A DNA stretch of 64,000 nt. It comes from Mesocentrotus franciscanus. Lineage: Eukaryota > Echinodermata > Echinoidea > Camarodonta > Strongylocentrotidae. Below are positions 1-11,924 of the stretch, piece by piece. The first letter of the stretch is position 1. The number at the start of each line of letters is the position of its first letter. A program made the translations under genes and the position numbers. The notes beneath the pieces were generated by a model, which was not told the DNA's origin, searched no databases, and saw nothing but the letters and a program-made list of their open reading frames with translations. The stretch is from assembly GCA_037976565.1 (NCBI GenBank), contig CP137684.1, positions 18,658,339 to 18,722,338 of the forward strand, written 5' to 3'.

Positions 1-415
1 ACGAGGCACTTAACAAAGATTTGTGCATTCAATTTGATTACATTAAAAAATGGCCTATTGAATCTGAGCAAGATTTCCATTGACTTTAGAAGTGGATGAA
101 AGCATCATAATTGGTATGTAGTTGGAAGGAAGTGTTTGTCACCAGATTTATATAACGGAACAACTTTAACCTCCTTCAAACTGGCGTAAGGGCATAATGC
201 CTGATGATAACGATGTATTAATAATGTGAGTCAGAAAAGGAATTATAACTGGTGCAGTTTCAAACTAAAACTGCAATCATATTAGAACGATATGCATGCA
301 TTGACGCCCGAGATTTTACTTGGCAAACGAAAAAGCATCTCTCGGACTATCCAGAGCAATTTGTTAGAATTCTGTAGCATCTAGGATAGTTGATATAGGT
401 TTGCCGAAAGAAAGT
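1..415. other. Gene-free AT-rich sequence
   Basis: I see no coding exon, RNA gene or clear repeat here. The stretch ends at the inverted terminus of the CCAGTTG-repeat element that starts at 416. Confidence 0.5.
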
Positions 416-690
416 CCAGGTCGAAATTCCAGTTGATACCAGTTCAAACCAGTAAGGATTTCCAACTGGTATCTACTGGTTTGAACTGGTCTCAACTGGT
501 CTCAACTGGTATCAGTTCATACCAGTTGATACAATTTGGAAACCAGTAGAAATACCAGTTGACATCTGAGACCAGTTGATATTACCAGTTGATTTACCAG
601 TTGATTTACCAGTTGAAAACCAGTAGATGATTACCAGTTGATTTACCAGTTGAAAACCAGTAGATGATTACCAGTTGATTTACCAGTTGA
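416..690. repeat. CCAGTTG minisatellite, left arm
   Basis: The array is built from ACCAGTTG, AACCAGTAG and GATGATT words. From about 585 it settles into a unit of roughly 37 bases with alternating spacers. The first part contains both orientations of the word (CCAGTTG and CAACTGG), so it can fold on itself. The same unit recurs at 11081-11513. Confidence 0.85.
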
Positions 691-3600
691 CATACTTTGT
701 AGTATTTTTTTTAATTTACTCATATATTCATGTATTGTGTGGGTGTGTCTTTTTGTGTGTGAATGTCTGTTTGTGTTTTGTTATGTATGCATGTGTGTAT
801 GCCCTGTTTGTGTGCATGTTTATGAGTTATTCTGATTCTTTGTAAGCCATAATTAATATATGTCCATGAGCGCAGAAATGTATACAAAATGCACCGCCGT
901 TCCACACATCGCCCCATATACTTATTTTCATGTAAGTGAATAAAGGAGTGAAGTATGTGATGCAAAACTAAAACGACCAAATCATGTCTGAACAAACATA
1001 CATCTAGACTAAATACCTTAAGTGGAGGGTCTTTCATATCTCATTTTATATCAAATATTGATTTAATAAGGTTTTTTTTTTTTTTTTTTACATCTGCTTA
1101 AGTTAAGAATTAAGAACGAAGTTTTACGTTTAACGAAAGTTAGACTTAGAGTTTAGACCCTACTTTTGTTTTAGTTTTAGTTTTACTTGTACTTTTAGTA
1201 TTAGTAGTTTAGCTAATTATACATTTTATTTAGAGTCTATAACTCTAGATCATCATTTCATAATTAGGCCTATCAATTTATGTCAGCCACTATAATCTAG
1301 AGGTGAGTAGATCAGGATCTTAAATCTTAAATTTTAAATCCGCTATTCTTTTACTGTTATAATTGTTTAATTTGTATTGCGTCTTAATTTGAATTGTATA
1401 TATTTTGTATGTGATTTTTATTATGTATGCACGTAAAGGTGTGCTTGGGGTGTAAGCAGCTTCAGGGCTCCAAGCCCAAGGCCAACATGGACAAGGGTAA
1501 GGGGGGTTATGAAAATTATCATCATGCTGAGCTGAGATGGCATGGGATATTTAGACCCTCCTGTTTAACTGATAGGGAATTCACTGAGTTGCCTTTCAAG
1601 CAAAAAGGGACATGAATGAACAGTTATTTAAAAATGAAAATCAAATAGTCTACGGTCCTACCCTGAAAATGACTAAATGGCACCATCCGGAAATGGGATA
1701 CTTTTGTTTGGAGACTGAAGTAATCTCATGAGTAGTCTACCAGTTGGGAACAATGTCCACACGTTTAGCTTATTTTCTTCCATTGTCTGTACTCAAGGTG
1801 TGTTTTAAAGGCAGCACTTTAGTATCCTTGGTCCCTCACCCTATAAAATCACTAAAGCACTAGGACTGGTACATCTACTTTTCAACAATGCCACAGGCCA
1901 GATACAAATCCAGGGGAGAATAGTTTTCATGGTCTGTGCAAGAAAATCACACATTAGCAGCATATAGAGAGTTATGATTAATCATGACCGGTCTGTATAA
2001 TGCCATCCATTGATTTGCGCTCACTACCGAACTTGCGATCGATAAAAATCTTTGAAATACACTGCTATTATATATGATGGCTACATAAGCAATTAAATAT
2101 TAACAGGAAAATATAGATATGGAATATGTAATGTACTTAGCAGAGATAGTACAAAGCTGGACAGGAACGTGTTTCTAATTTTGGCGAAGGCTATATATGT
2201 ACATGACCATTGGTATATAATATTTTCAGCTAAAACTTCTATAAACCAAAATTGGAATATTTGTTGTAAATAGAGTGTATAGAGTCAAGTCTTGATCATC
2301 TTGTATGACAAGTACCAAGCACACTCACTGCATATGTGCATTGGGGTGGTAGTTGTTTGGTAGGGGCAATTGAAAACGTCTGATTGGGGTCAGTTATGCC
2401 TAGTAATTAATTTGATGTACAAAAGATAATATGTATTAGATTTATTTCTTTACCTCTGCTTGCAAAAAAAGAAGGAAAATAACTTGTACTGTAATTATTT
2501 ATTTTATTCTACAAAATTAGATTGGATACAGGGACCGACATGCTGGTTAGATGGGTCCTTGATAATTCACTGAACACAGAGCTGCAGATATGACTTGGCA
2601 TGGTGACCTCAAAGTGGGAGCGGTATGGAATTGTTGAAGCAATTCACTGAATACAGTCAGAGCTGCAGATGTGACTTGGCATGGTGACATCAAAGTAGTT
2701 CAGATGGCTTCGATGGCGATTCTGATGATGAGCCACTGTCTATGCTTGTGAACAAGTCAAAAGGTATCTTCTTCCCTTCTCGTTTCCCAATAGTTGAAAT
2801 TTGATATATTCCTAAATAATTGTTTTTAATGTTTAGGTCTGAATGAGTGGTCCTATCGAGGTCAGCATCTAAGTTTTTTTTAAATCCTTAACAAAAATTG
2901 CTAATACTAAGGTTATACCAATAAAAGTATCTAATTTAAGAGCCTCTCTAAAAGTTGGTACCAAAACTACGCAAAATAATTTCACCTAATCATAAATATA
3001 ATGCACTGTAAAGTTTCCTTTCATAATTGACATTCTGATAATGATTTTCTATTGATTTTGACTTTGATTTTTTTATTATGATTTTTCTTTCTCTTATTTC
3101 AAGAATCTTCGCTGCTTCAACCACTATCGCTTGGATGACATACGTGTGAAGAAACTTGAAGAACTTTTGTTGAAGAGCATGCTTAAGAAACTAGAATCAA
3201 TCATATTGATCGTTGTGGCAATGCTTCAATGTTTCAATACCTCAATCTCTCTTTATACTGTTTAATTGTAAACATTTTGAATATCATAAATATAGAAAAC
3301 TCCACTCATAATTTTAATTGTGTGTAGAATTCAGTAATCGCAATGAAATGGATTGATTATAAAATCAATGAATTGATTTAAAGTGAACTGGTAACATTGT
3401 CCATGATTTCTGAAACAATGAACTGAATGGTCGTACCTGTGTCAGTTTTCTGTTTAATACAGTATTTTAATAAACTCCTGCAAACATAAATCTTTGATAT
3501 TCAAATGTATAGCTCAGAACAGCTATTTATCAGGTATACCTACCTCATTTTTAGAAATCAGTAATGCATATTAGAGTTTTGGATTTCAGTTCCATGAATT

Positions 3601-3692
3601 CTCATATCGTATCTTTGTATTGAAGAATTTGTTTATTTCTGTTAAATGTTTCTATTTACAGGGGTTGATGCCTTTATTAGAACATGAATATA
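691..3692. other. Gene-free region with one short local duplication
   Basis: I see no credible exon. 720-830 is TG/GT-rich with a short T tract at 1071. A unit of about 52-56 bases around the word GAGCTGCAGAT is present twice, at 2564-2615 and 2641-2696. The rest is unremarkable AT-rich sequence. Confidence 0.5.
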
Positions 3693-3700
3693 ACTTACAT

Positions 3701-3907
3701 CAGTGGCGGATCCAGGGGCGGGGCCCGGGCCCTTCCCTAGAAAAAAACAGGTAAAAAAGATGGGCCCCTCCTGGCGCCCAAGGGGAGGTGGCGGTTTTTT
3801 GCTCACTACCTATCCCCCCCCCACTGAGCGAAAAATCGACCGGCACGATTTTCAAATTTTCGCACGAAGTGGGCCCCCTCCCTTGCCGCCGGCTGGATCC
3901 GCCCCTG
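3701..3907 (+). mobile_element. hAT-type MITE, 207 bp, with 8-bp target duplication
   Basis: The termini are inverted: CAGTGGCGGATCCAG at the left end and CTGGATCCGCCCCTG at the right. The element is flanked by the direct 8-mer ACTTACAT at 3693-3700 and 3908-3915, the target-site length expected of hAT transposons. The interior is GC-rich with poly-G/C tracts and no transposase. A relative in inverted orientation lies at 18578-18889, sharing the motif around TTTTTCGCTCAGT and GCGAAAATTTGAAAATCG. Confidence 0.85.
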
Positions 3908-3915
3908 ACTTACAT

Positions 3916-4730
3916 TTCCACAATTTGTTTTTCTGTCAAAACACAATGTTACTAGTTCACATTTAATGGTTTTATTTTTACTTCTCAAGTTATTCTCATC
4001 ATAAGTGTATTTGGTACTTCAAACTATCCTATTATCATACAATATAATGTTGCTGTTTTGAATTTATCTGTATGAGAAATGAAATTGTTTAGTCAAAATG
4101 ATATTTCCATGTTTATCATGCATTGTTCAGCTGATAATTGTTTAGTCAAAGATTACGTGTTTGCCTAGGTGAAGATAACCTTTAGCATTGGTAAACTTTG
4201 AAGCGTTTGAGACTATGTACTAAATTTGATTGAAATACCCTACAAAGAGATTGTGTAAACTGACTTGCTTCTGATACTCTTCTCACAAAACATTTATGAA
4301 AAACAGTGATGAACAAAAAATAACGTTGATGATTATATTAGTCATATTTCCCATTGAAAAACTCCACCATCTTTTTTCTCAAGAACTGCCTTGTTTCGTT
4401 ACGATCAACATATAAACCTTTCAGCTAGAACATGATAACCATGGCGTGCAAGAAAGAGACTATACCACACAGTACTGTTTTGAAGAACCTCTTTTGTCTT
4501 CAGGTAAACAATCTATGCAGATGATGATGCAAAAGATAAAGACATTTTAGCATATTTACAAGTACTGTATAATGTTTGAAATAACCTTCGTATTCCGTGG
4601 ATGTATACCTGATGAGTCTTTTCCACAAAACCCTAAATGTACGTTTCAAAATGCAATACAATATTGATGATAATTGATGATGATATGTTTGGTATGAATT
4701 ATTTGATATTTTAAATTTATGTTTACCTCA
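3916..4730. other. Gene-free AT-rich sequence
   Basis: No exon, RNA gene or repeat structure is recognisable by eye. Confidence 0.45.
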
Positions 4731-5420
4731 TTTTTGTTTATTGTTGTAAAGAACTTATTGGCATGCACCCAGTAGATTTTCATCATGTGTTTGATCTTGT
4801 TATTGAAAACAAGATCAAACACATCATCATAATCTACAGAGTGCAACCAAAATTTCTTAACAACAATTGAAATTTCTTTCAAGAAGCCTAACGATAAAAG
4901 CTGTGTATGATTCAAAGAGCATCGTAGAGACGATGAACAAAATAATAAGAATAATAATACAACGTCGTTAAGCGTGAGACCGTTCACCTCTATCTCTCCC
5001 CGCCAAATAATCCGAACAAAAGAGTCAACCGAGGGTAATCAACTGTTAACCGAAGTTTTCATGAGTCCTTGAAAAATTAATGAATATTGCTTGTCATAGT
5101 GCTAACGCGATTGTCGCTACAATTCGGAAATCGTTGCTTGGATTGCTTTTCTCTCAAAATTACCGTGAGATATCAAGCTACATAGAACTATGATCGACAA
5201 AAAAGATATTGTCTTGAAAACAGTCAGAAACATTAGAACTCGAATGAATAAAACATAATGCAAATGAATAAGACAAGAATGAATAGGACACAAGTTCATT
5301 TTTACCATTTATATCATCCAGTACCAAATACCTAAGCAAAGTTCGAGCCAGATGCATTTAATGGTAAGCTTAAAGACAATAATTCATGACAATTGTCATG
5401 AGTTTATCGTCTATACGTAT
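4731..5420. repeat. Dispersed repeat family, copy A
   Basis: This segment is nearly identical over about 600 bp to copy B at 6058-6663 and recognisably related to copy C around 16.7-19.0 kb. It contains a 17-bp perfect stem with a 6-base loop (4785-4824, stem arm ATGTGTTTGATCTTGTT). Copies are preceded by a GAGA-rich tract, the phrase GGCCCGGGTTCAAATTCAG and an (ATA/GAT)n tract. No coding potential is evident, and the transposition mechanism is unknown. Confidence 0.8.
4785..4824. repeat. Perfect 17-bp hairpin inside copy A
   Basis: ATGTGTTTGATCTTGTT at 4785-4801 pairs with AACAAGATCAAACACAT at 4808-4824, with the loop ATTGAA. Copy B keeps the identical hairpin at 6112-6151. Confidence 0.9.
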
Positions 5421-5507
5421 TGCAAAAGATAATCAGGATAATAAGGATCAGAATGATACCTATACTACTAGGCCTACTTCTACATGTATTATACTACACT
5501 ACTGCCA

Positions 5508-5810
5508 TTGTAGATTATGCTGATAATACAGATGATAATAATGATATGCTAATAATTATACTTATATTAACCGTCATCATAATCATCATGTTCATATTCA
5601 TCATAATGATAATAATAATGATAAAAATGACAATAATAATAATAATAATATTAACGATAATAATCATGATAAGGATAACTAAAATAACAATTATAATAAT
5701 TACAAAAATAACATTACTAACACCACCAACCATAACAATAGTTATAATAATAATTGTTGTCATTATTATTGTCTTACTGCTGCTAATACTACTCCTACTA
5801 CATGTACTAG
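5508..5810. repeat. Low-complexity ATA/GAT tract
   Basis: This is an imperfect ATA, AAT and GAT trinucleotide tract with long open frames on both strands that read as runs of I, M, N and T. Related tracts sit at 16235-16440 and 19780-20020, each after a similar lead-in with the word GATAATCAGGATAATAAGG (seen at 5428 and 19715). It belongs to the dispersed repeat family and is not a gene. Confidence 0.8.
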
Positions 5811-5999
5811 GAAGAAGGAGGGGAAGAGGAAGAATCTTATTGTTTATTTTCTGTATTATCGAGGCATACAAATGCACAGGGAGGTAAGAGAGGGAAAGTA
5901 AGGCGATAAAGAGGGAGATAGAGGAGAGAGAACGAGAGGGGGTAGCCTATGGCCCGGGTTCAAATTCAGCTCTTTAATTTATTTGACCCAGTACTGATG

Positions 6000-6663
6000 A
6001 TCATAATTTTATCTACCATGTGATTGCCATGTGTACGCCACACCAAATAGCACCTCACATTTGTTTATTGTTGTAAAGAACTTATTGGCATGCACCCAGT
6101 AGATTTTCATCATGTGTTTGATCTTGTTATTGAAAACAAGATCAAACACATCATCATAATCTACAGAGTGCAACCAAAAATTTCTTAACAATTGAAATTT
6201 CTTTCAGGAAGCCTAAAAATATAAGCTGTTTTTGATTCAAGGAGCATCGTAGAGACGATGAACAAGTAAGAATAATAATACAACGTCGTTCAGCGTGAGA
6301 CCGTTCACTTCTATCTCTCTCCCGCCAAATAATCCGAACAAAAGAGTCAACCGAGGGTAATCAACTGTTAAACGAATGTATCATGAGTCCTTCAAAAATA
6401 AAGTAATACTGCTTGTCATAGTATTATTGAAGAACAGCAAAGGCGAACGATTGTCGCTACAATTCGGAAATCGTTGCTTGGATTGCTTTTCTCTCAAAAT
6501 TACCATGAGATATCAAGCTACATAGAACTATGATCGACAAAAAAGATATTGTCTTGATAACAGTCAGAAACATTGGAACTTGAATGCAAAAAACATAATG
6601 GCAAATGAATAAGACTAGAATGAATAGGACACAAGTTCATTTTTACCATTTAAATCATCCAGT
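6000..6663. repeat. Dispersed repeat family, copy B, interrupted at 6663
   Basis: It matches copy A through the hairpin (6112-6151), the block around GTCGCTACAATTCGGAAATC and the end TCATCCAGTA. After that, copy A continues CCAAATACC, but this copy switches abruptly to GC-rich sequence. The break at about 6663 therefore marks an insertion or rearrangement junction. Confidence 0.8.
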
Positions 6664-7776
6664 ATCCGTGACGAGCCGTGCGGGGAAAGGGGCTGCTGAG
6701 TCCCGGAGGCTCAAAGGCGCGCTACGGTTCGGCCTGCGATCGACCACGCGGATGCCAGTACGTTCCCTCCCGGCCCGTCACGTTCTGATGAGGTCCCTCA
6801 CGTTTCTCACGTTCTGATCAAGGTCTGACGAGTTTTTCACGTTCTATCAAGGCTTTCTACGAATGAAACGTGGATGCCAGGAAGTTTTCGAGCACGTTTG
6901 TGCCTACGGTATAAAAAGGAAGGCCTCCCAAAGAATCAAATTTATTTTCCTACGTAAAATCATCCATATTCTACGGAATTCTGGTCTACCCTAAAAAGAA
7001 AAAAAAACACATAAAGTTTGCATTTATTTTCTAAGAGATGAAAAAACTTAGGAAAACTTAGGAAAATGTTCACTGATCTGGTCTGGTCTCAGAGGGGGTT
7101 GGCTGCCAGTGCCGGTCCAGATGCTCCCTTGGATGACGAGCTAGATGCTTTCCTGGAGGCTCTCCGTACCAAGTCCGGTGTCGCTGTCCATCAGCTGGGG
7201 CTGGCTGATGTCGGTCCGCATTATTCTGTCTTCTGCGGTACGTCGGATGGCTGGTGGGAGGCTTCACATACTTCCGTCGACGTAGGAACCAAAGGCGGTG
7301 GCTGTGTGTGCCTGACTCTGCTGCTCGGTCAGGAAGGTCTCCAAGGGGACCATCAGGATATCTGGGTTGGCGCCGACTGTAGACGACGTTTGTGTAGAAG
7401 CTGGGTGCCGGTAGGTGGAGCAGGTGAAGCGTCTTCTTCAGCCTCCTCAGCACCAGGTTCAGGTCCCAGTGCAGGGACCGGGTCAGCAGCAGAATCATGT
7501 TCCTCTTCATTTGGCGGCGGTGAACGGCGAGGATCTTCAGGCTGCTCCTGCTCCTCTACTGGTGATGGTGGGGGAGGGGGCTTCATACATCTAGGCTTCT
7601 TCGGTGGCATAGCTTGGCCTTCTTTCTTCAAAGCTTGGCCTTCTCTCGTATTGTAGGTGCAGTAATTCCATTTCGGGAATTCCATCCACGAGATAAAAAT
7701 CCCGTATGTTTTACGCGCGTGGCTACGAGCCGTCACTTCGTGAAAAAAAAATTACAGCGCTTCCTTGAATTTCGTG
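6664..7776 (-). mobile_element. Unidentified GC-rich insertion with relic ORF
   Basis: Base composition changes sharply from AT-rich flanks to GC-rich. The left edge is a clean junction with dispersed copy B. On the minus strand it carries a Pro/Glu-rich reading frame. Near its right end the 17-mer CCGTCACTTCGTGAAAA (7730-7746) is the inverse of the terminus of the neighbouring small element at 7777. I cannot assign a transposon class. Confidence 0.4.
7070..7610 (-). pseudogene. Relic Pro/Glu-rich ORF in GC-rich insertion
   Basis: From an ATG at 7610, the minus strand reads MPPKKPRCMKPPPPPSPVEE followed by an acidic, proline-rich stretch to a stop at 7353. Further GC-rich, codon-like sequence continues in two other frames (including a frame reading NPDILMVPLETFL), suggesting one protein broken by indels and stops. 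The opposite strand is also open from 7066 to 7656, but mostly as Gly/Ser/Cys, which looks like a shadow. No domain was recognised. A capsid-like or structural protein of a retroelement or DNA transposon is possible but unsupported. Confidence 0.35.
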
Positions 7777-8010
7777 TTTTCACGAAGTGACGGTTATGTT
7801 TACAGCTCATTTCCCCCCAAAATATAAGAAATTATGGAAATAATTAAACATAGAACTAAACATAGAGATATGTTCTATCCCAGGATATAACATTTATTTG
7901 CCCTTAATTGATACATTAAAGAGGTTGAGATTATAGTTTGAAAGTTTGAAAGCGATTTATTCAAAACTAACTTTCTTTTAATTGCGCGCTCATCCGTCAC
8001 TTCGTGAAAA
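7777..8010. mobile_element. Small element with 17-bp perfect terminal inverted repeats
   Basis: TTTTCACGAAGTGACGG (7777-7793) and CCGTCACTTCGTGAAAA (7994-8010) are exact inverse matches. A third copy of the same 17-mer lies just outside at 7730-7746, facing the left terminus. The interior is AT-rich and non-coding. No target duplication is visible. Confidence 0.6.
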
Positions 8011-11000
8011 TAGGGACGATATGTTCGGCAAAAAAGAATGGCGGTGGGGCATGTTTGTATATTATTAAAGATGATTTGGAATTTAAATTCGGTGTTGATT
8101 TATCTGAGTCAAATGCAGGGTATGAAATTGTTTTTGTTGAAATATCAAGCTTCAGTAAAAAGATTATTGCTGGATGTGTATATAGGGCTCCTAACTATGA
8201 TAGTACATCCTTTGTTGAAAATTTAAAACATGAGCAACATATATTGAGTAGAGAAAACAAGGAAATATATTTAATGGGTGACTTCAACATCAATTTACTG
8301 CATTATGATAATGACCATAGTGTTAAAGATTTTGTAGATTTTATGTACTCATTTTCATTATTTTCACTTGTCACTAAACCTACCCGTATACCTGATATTA
8401 GTGCAACATTGATTGACACTATTTTCACAAACTGCATTCAAAATGAGTTTAGCTCAGGTGCAGTATGTTCAGATATTTCAGATCATATGCCTATATTTTG
8501 TGTAAAAAAGGGCTCTGTGGTAACTTCTGTTAAGAGAGACGGTCAAGTTATGAAGCGGTTAATAAATGATGAAAGAATCTCAAGGTTCAAGCAACACTTA
8601 GCTGGAATTGATTGGCAGGCTCTGCCTTCACTGGAAGGCGTCAATGATTTATATGAATACTTTCTACAAATATTTCTGGAATTATATAATTTATGTTTCC
8701 CATTAGTTGAGGTAACAATAAAGAGTAAATGCAAAAAGCCATGGGTAACTCGTGGTTTATTGAAAACAATAAATCATAAACATAAGCTTTATGGTAGTTA
8801 TGTCAAGAGACCAACAGCTGAGAATAAAAAGAAATATGTTGATTATAAGAATGTCTTGGTCAACACTCTTCGTAAAGCCAAGCAAAATTATTACAATGAC
8901 TTGTTCCACAGTGTTAGAGGCGATATTAGGAAAACTTAGTCTCATATCAATGAATTGTTAGGTCGATCAAATAGGCATTCACTTCCTCAAGAGATGGATC
9001 GTAATGGAGTACTTCTATCATCTGCCAAGGATAAGGCTGAAAGTTTTAATAAATATTTCATTGGATTACCCATGAAAATCAGTACAGATATTCCTCAAGT
9101 ACCACAATCATTTCAAGATTATATGAAACAGTGTGAAGATAATGCATCTATGTTTCTAAAACCAACTTCAAAATCTGAGATCATCGATATTGTATCATCT
9201 TTGAAACCATCTAAATATAGTGGTTCTAATGATATTTCACCTAGAATTATAAAGGAGTGCATTCACCTTTTTATTGATCCCTTATGTAGAATCATTAATA
9301 TGTCTTTATCTCAGGGAGTTGTCCCTGATCGAAACTCAAGGTAGCTAAAGTGGTACCAGTGTATAACAAATCTGACCGTAAAAATGTCATTAATTACAGG
9401 CCAATAGCATTGTTACCAATCTTTTCTAAAATTCTTGAGAAAATAATTTATAAACGCTTAAATGAGTTTCTATCTAAAAAGAATATCTTGATTCCTCAGC
9501 AGTGTGGTTTTCGTAAGCACTTCTCCACACAAATTGGTGTGTTTAATTTATTAAGTAATATCATAAAAGCTATTGATGGAGACAAGTATTGTTTGGGGAT
9601 ATTCTTAGATCTATCTAAGGCGTTTGATACCATTGACCATGGCATCCTCCTCAGGAAACTTGAGCATTATGGAATACGTGGTGTAGCATTGTCTTGGTTC
9701 CGAAGCTATTTGATTGACAGGACTCAATTTGTTGTGGTGGATGGTACTAGTTCCCAACTTGCTTTTATTAAATATGGAGTACCTCAGGGTTCTGTTCTTG
9801 GTCCCCTGTTGTTTTTTATCTATATAAATGATATAATACACTCATCAACATTATTCTCATACTCACTTTTTGCTGATGATACCAGCCTGCTGCTGGCTGA
9901 TAAGAAGGTTGAAGATGTATTACTAATTGCAAATCAAGAGATTCAGAAACTGTATACATGGTATTGTTGTAATAAGTTATTGTTGAATGTTCAAAAGACC
10001 AAATGTGTTATTTTTCGCTCAAAGGGTAAAAAGCTTCCAGATGGTATTACTTTACTTAATGTTGGAGGCCATGATGTTGCGCTTAGTGAAAATGTTCAGT
10101 TCTTATGGTTAACTATGGATGAGCATTTATCTTGGAAAAATCATTTAGATGCTGTATACACAAAGTTGTCCCGAAGTGTAGGTGTCATTTTTAGATTAAA
10201 ATTTATTTTACCCGAAAGAGTGCTGATAACATTATATAATAGTATTAATCTTTCATATTTGACATATTGTAATGTTGCTTGGGGAAACACTTTTGAGTCA
10301 TATCTTGATAAGTTGAGAGTATTGCAGAAGAAGGCAATAAGGCTTATTACTAATTCTAATTATAGACATCCAAGTTCTCCATTGTTCCTTCGACTAATAA
10401 TGTTACCGCTAAGTGGACTTGTTTCGTTCAATTGCGTATTGTTTATGTTTAAACTTCAGTCTATGCCTCATGAATGTACGTTAAAAGATTTATTCCATCA
10501 GAACTCACAAATTCATAATTATAATACACGTCAAAGGGGTCTTATTCATCAGCATTTTGCAAGAACAAATGTCACTCTGACCTCTTTCCATATCTCTTGC
10601 ATTAAAGAATGGAACAGTTTGCCTAATGATATAAAAAAAACAGTACAACTCTTTCTAGGTTTAGAAGGTTATCTAAAATGTACCTACTTGAAAGACTGAC
10701 ATAATTTTTCTTTGTATCTTAATGATTTCTCATTCTCAAATGCTTCTTGACCACTAAGGACCTACTCATCAGTGTGTTTGATGTGTGTGTGCGTGTGTGA
10801 GTACCTGTGTGTTCTATACTCTGTAGCTTAGTATTTCCATCCCTTGTATATACGTTACATTCTTTTTATTGACCTTGCCATATTGTTAGTGTATGTATTT
10901 TGATGACTATAGGGCCCCGATCACAAGCTTAGCTTCTAAAGGGGTCCTAAAACCATTCATTTTATGAAGTAATCAAGTTAATTTATGTTAATTAATGTAC

Positions 11001-11080
11001 TATTTTCAGTCTCTTTTTATGTAAAAGATTATATCATGTTTTGTGTGGTTTTGAATAAATGAATTTGAACTTGAACTTGA
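8011..11080 (+). mobile_element. 5'-truncated non-LTR retrotransposon (CR1/Jockey group)
   Basis: The element encodes the C-terminal half of an AP-like endonuclease followed by a reverse transcriptase, then about 380 bases of 3' UTR. It ends in GAATAAATGAATTTGAAC plus a short TTGAAC repeat tail, which abuts the minisatellite at 11081. Its start coincides with the end of the small TIR element at 8010, so it is 5'-truncated or was interrupted there. The tail and RT style fit the CR1/Jockey assemblage. The exact clade is not determined. Confidence 0.85.
8013..10699 (+). pseudogene. Endonuclease-reverse transcriptase ORF, broken
   Basis: Endonuclease motifs: GDFNIN near residue 92 of the first open segment, a TLIDTIFTN segment and the terminal SDHMPIF motif. 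RT motifs follow: NYRPIALLPIFSKILEK, GFRKHFSTQ, GIFLDLSKAFDTIDH, GVPQGSVLGPLLF and the catalytic FADDT. The tail LQKKAIRLITNSNYRHPSSP is typical of CR1/Jockey-like ORF2 C-termini. An in-frame TAG at 8937-8939 and a frameshift near 9335-9350 break it, so it is probably dead unless these are consensus errors. No gag-like ORF1 lies upstream. Confidence 0.9.
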
Positions 11081-11513
11081 GATGATTACCAGTTGATTTA
11101 CCAGTTGAAAACCAGTAAATGATTACCAGTTGCTTTACCAGTTGAAAACCAGTAGATGATTACCAGTTGATTTACCAATTGAAAACCAGTAGATGATTAC
11201 CAGTTGATTAACCAGTTGAAAACCATTAGATGATTACCAGTTGATTTACCAGTTGAAAACCAGTAAATGATTATCAGTTGCTTATTACCAATTGAAAACC
11301 AGTAGATGATTACCAGTTGATTTACCAGTTGAAAACCAGTAGATCGATTACCAGTTGATTTACCAGTTGAAAACCAGTTGATTTACCAGTTGAAAACCAG
11401 TAGATGATTACCAGTTGATTTACCAGTTGAAAACCAGTAGATGATTACCAGTGATTTACCAGTTGAAAACCAGTAAAATACCAGTTGATTTACCAGTTGA
11501 AAAACCAGTTCAA
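11081..11513. repeat. CCAGTTG minisatellite, right arm
   Basis: About a dozen units of roughly 37 bases follow the pattern GATGATTACCAGTTGATTTA then CCAGTTGAAAACCAGTA. It directly follows the retrotransposon tail. The orientation is the same as the end of the left array, as if the retrotransposon had landed in or beside the array. Confidence 0.9.
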
Positions 11514-11924
11514 TGTATCTTATGCATATTCATGATTAATTTGCATGTTTTCACAGAGAATATAATTATCATGATCTGTCAAGCAAATGTGACAATGCAC
11601 ATCAATTTGATGATTTATATTTTCTTAGTCAATCATTGACAAATATATTATATATGTCTGATCATGTTTTCATCTAATTTAAAACGTAAAAATAGATATA
11701 TTGATATATGTAATTACTAACCAGGAAACAACATGTATACTTTTGTATATATGTATGTACGAGCTCCAAACTTCTAACTTAGATTAAAACTCATCTGTTA
11801 TCCACTTCAAATGATCTTTGTGATGGGGTAATTGCAATTAAGATTTTATATATTATGGTCTAGTTGGTGGCCAGATGCCAATATTGATTATTGATTATCA
11901 CAATATCAGTTGATTAGGCCTACT

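Noticed and set aside
5420..5887. Long open frames on both strands through the ATA/GAT tract
   Set aside because: The translation is runs of I, M, N, T and L caused by trinucleotide repeats. The same tract recurs as part of a dispersed repeat at 16.2 and 19.8 kb.
7066..7656. Plus-strand 196-codon open frame in the GC-rich insertion
   Set aside because: It is Gly/Ser/Cys-rich with no domain. The minus strand has the more protein-like, acidic and proline-rich content, so this looks like its shadow.
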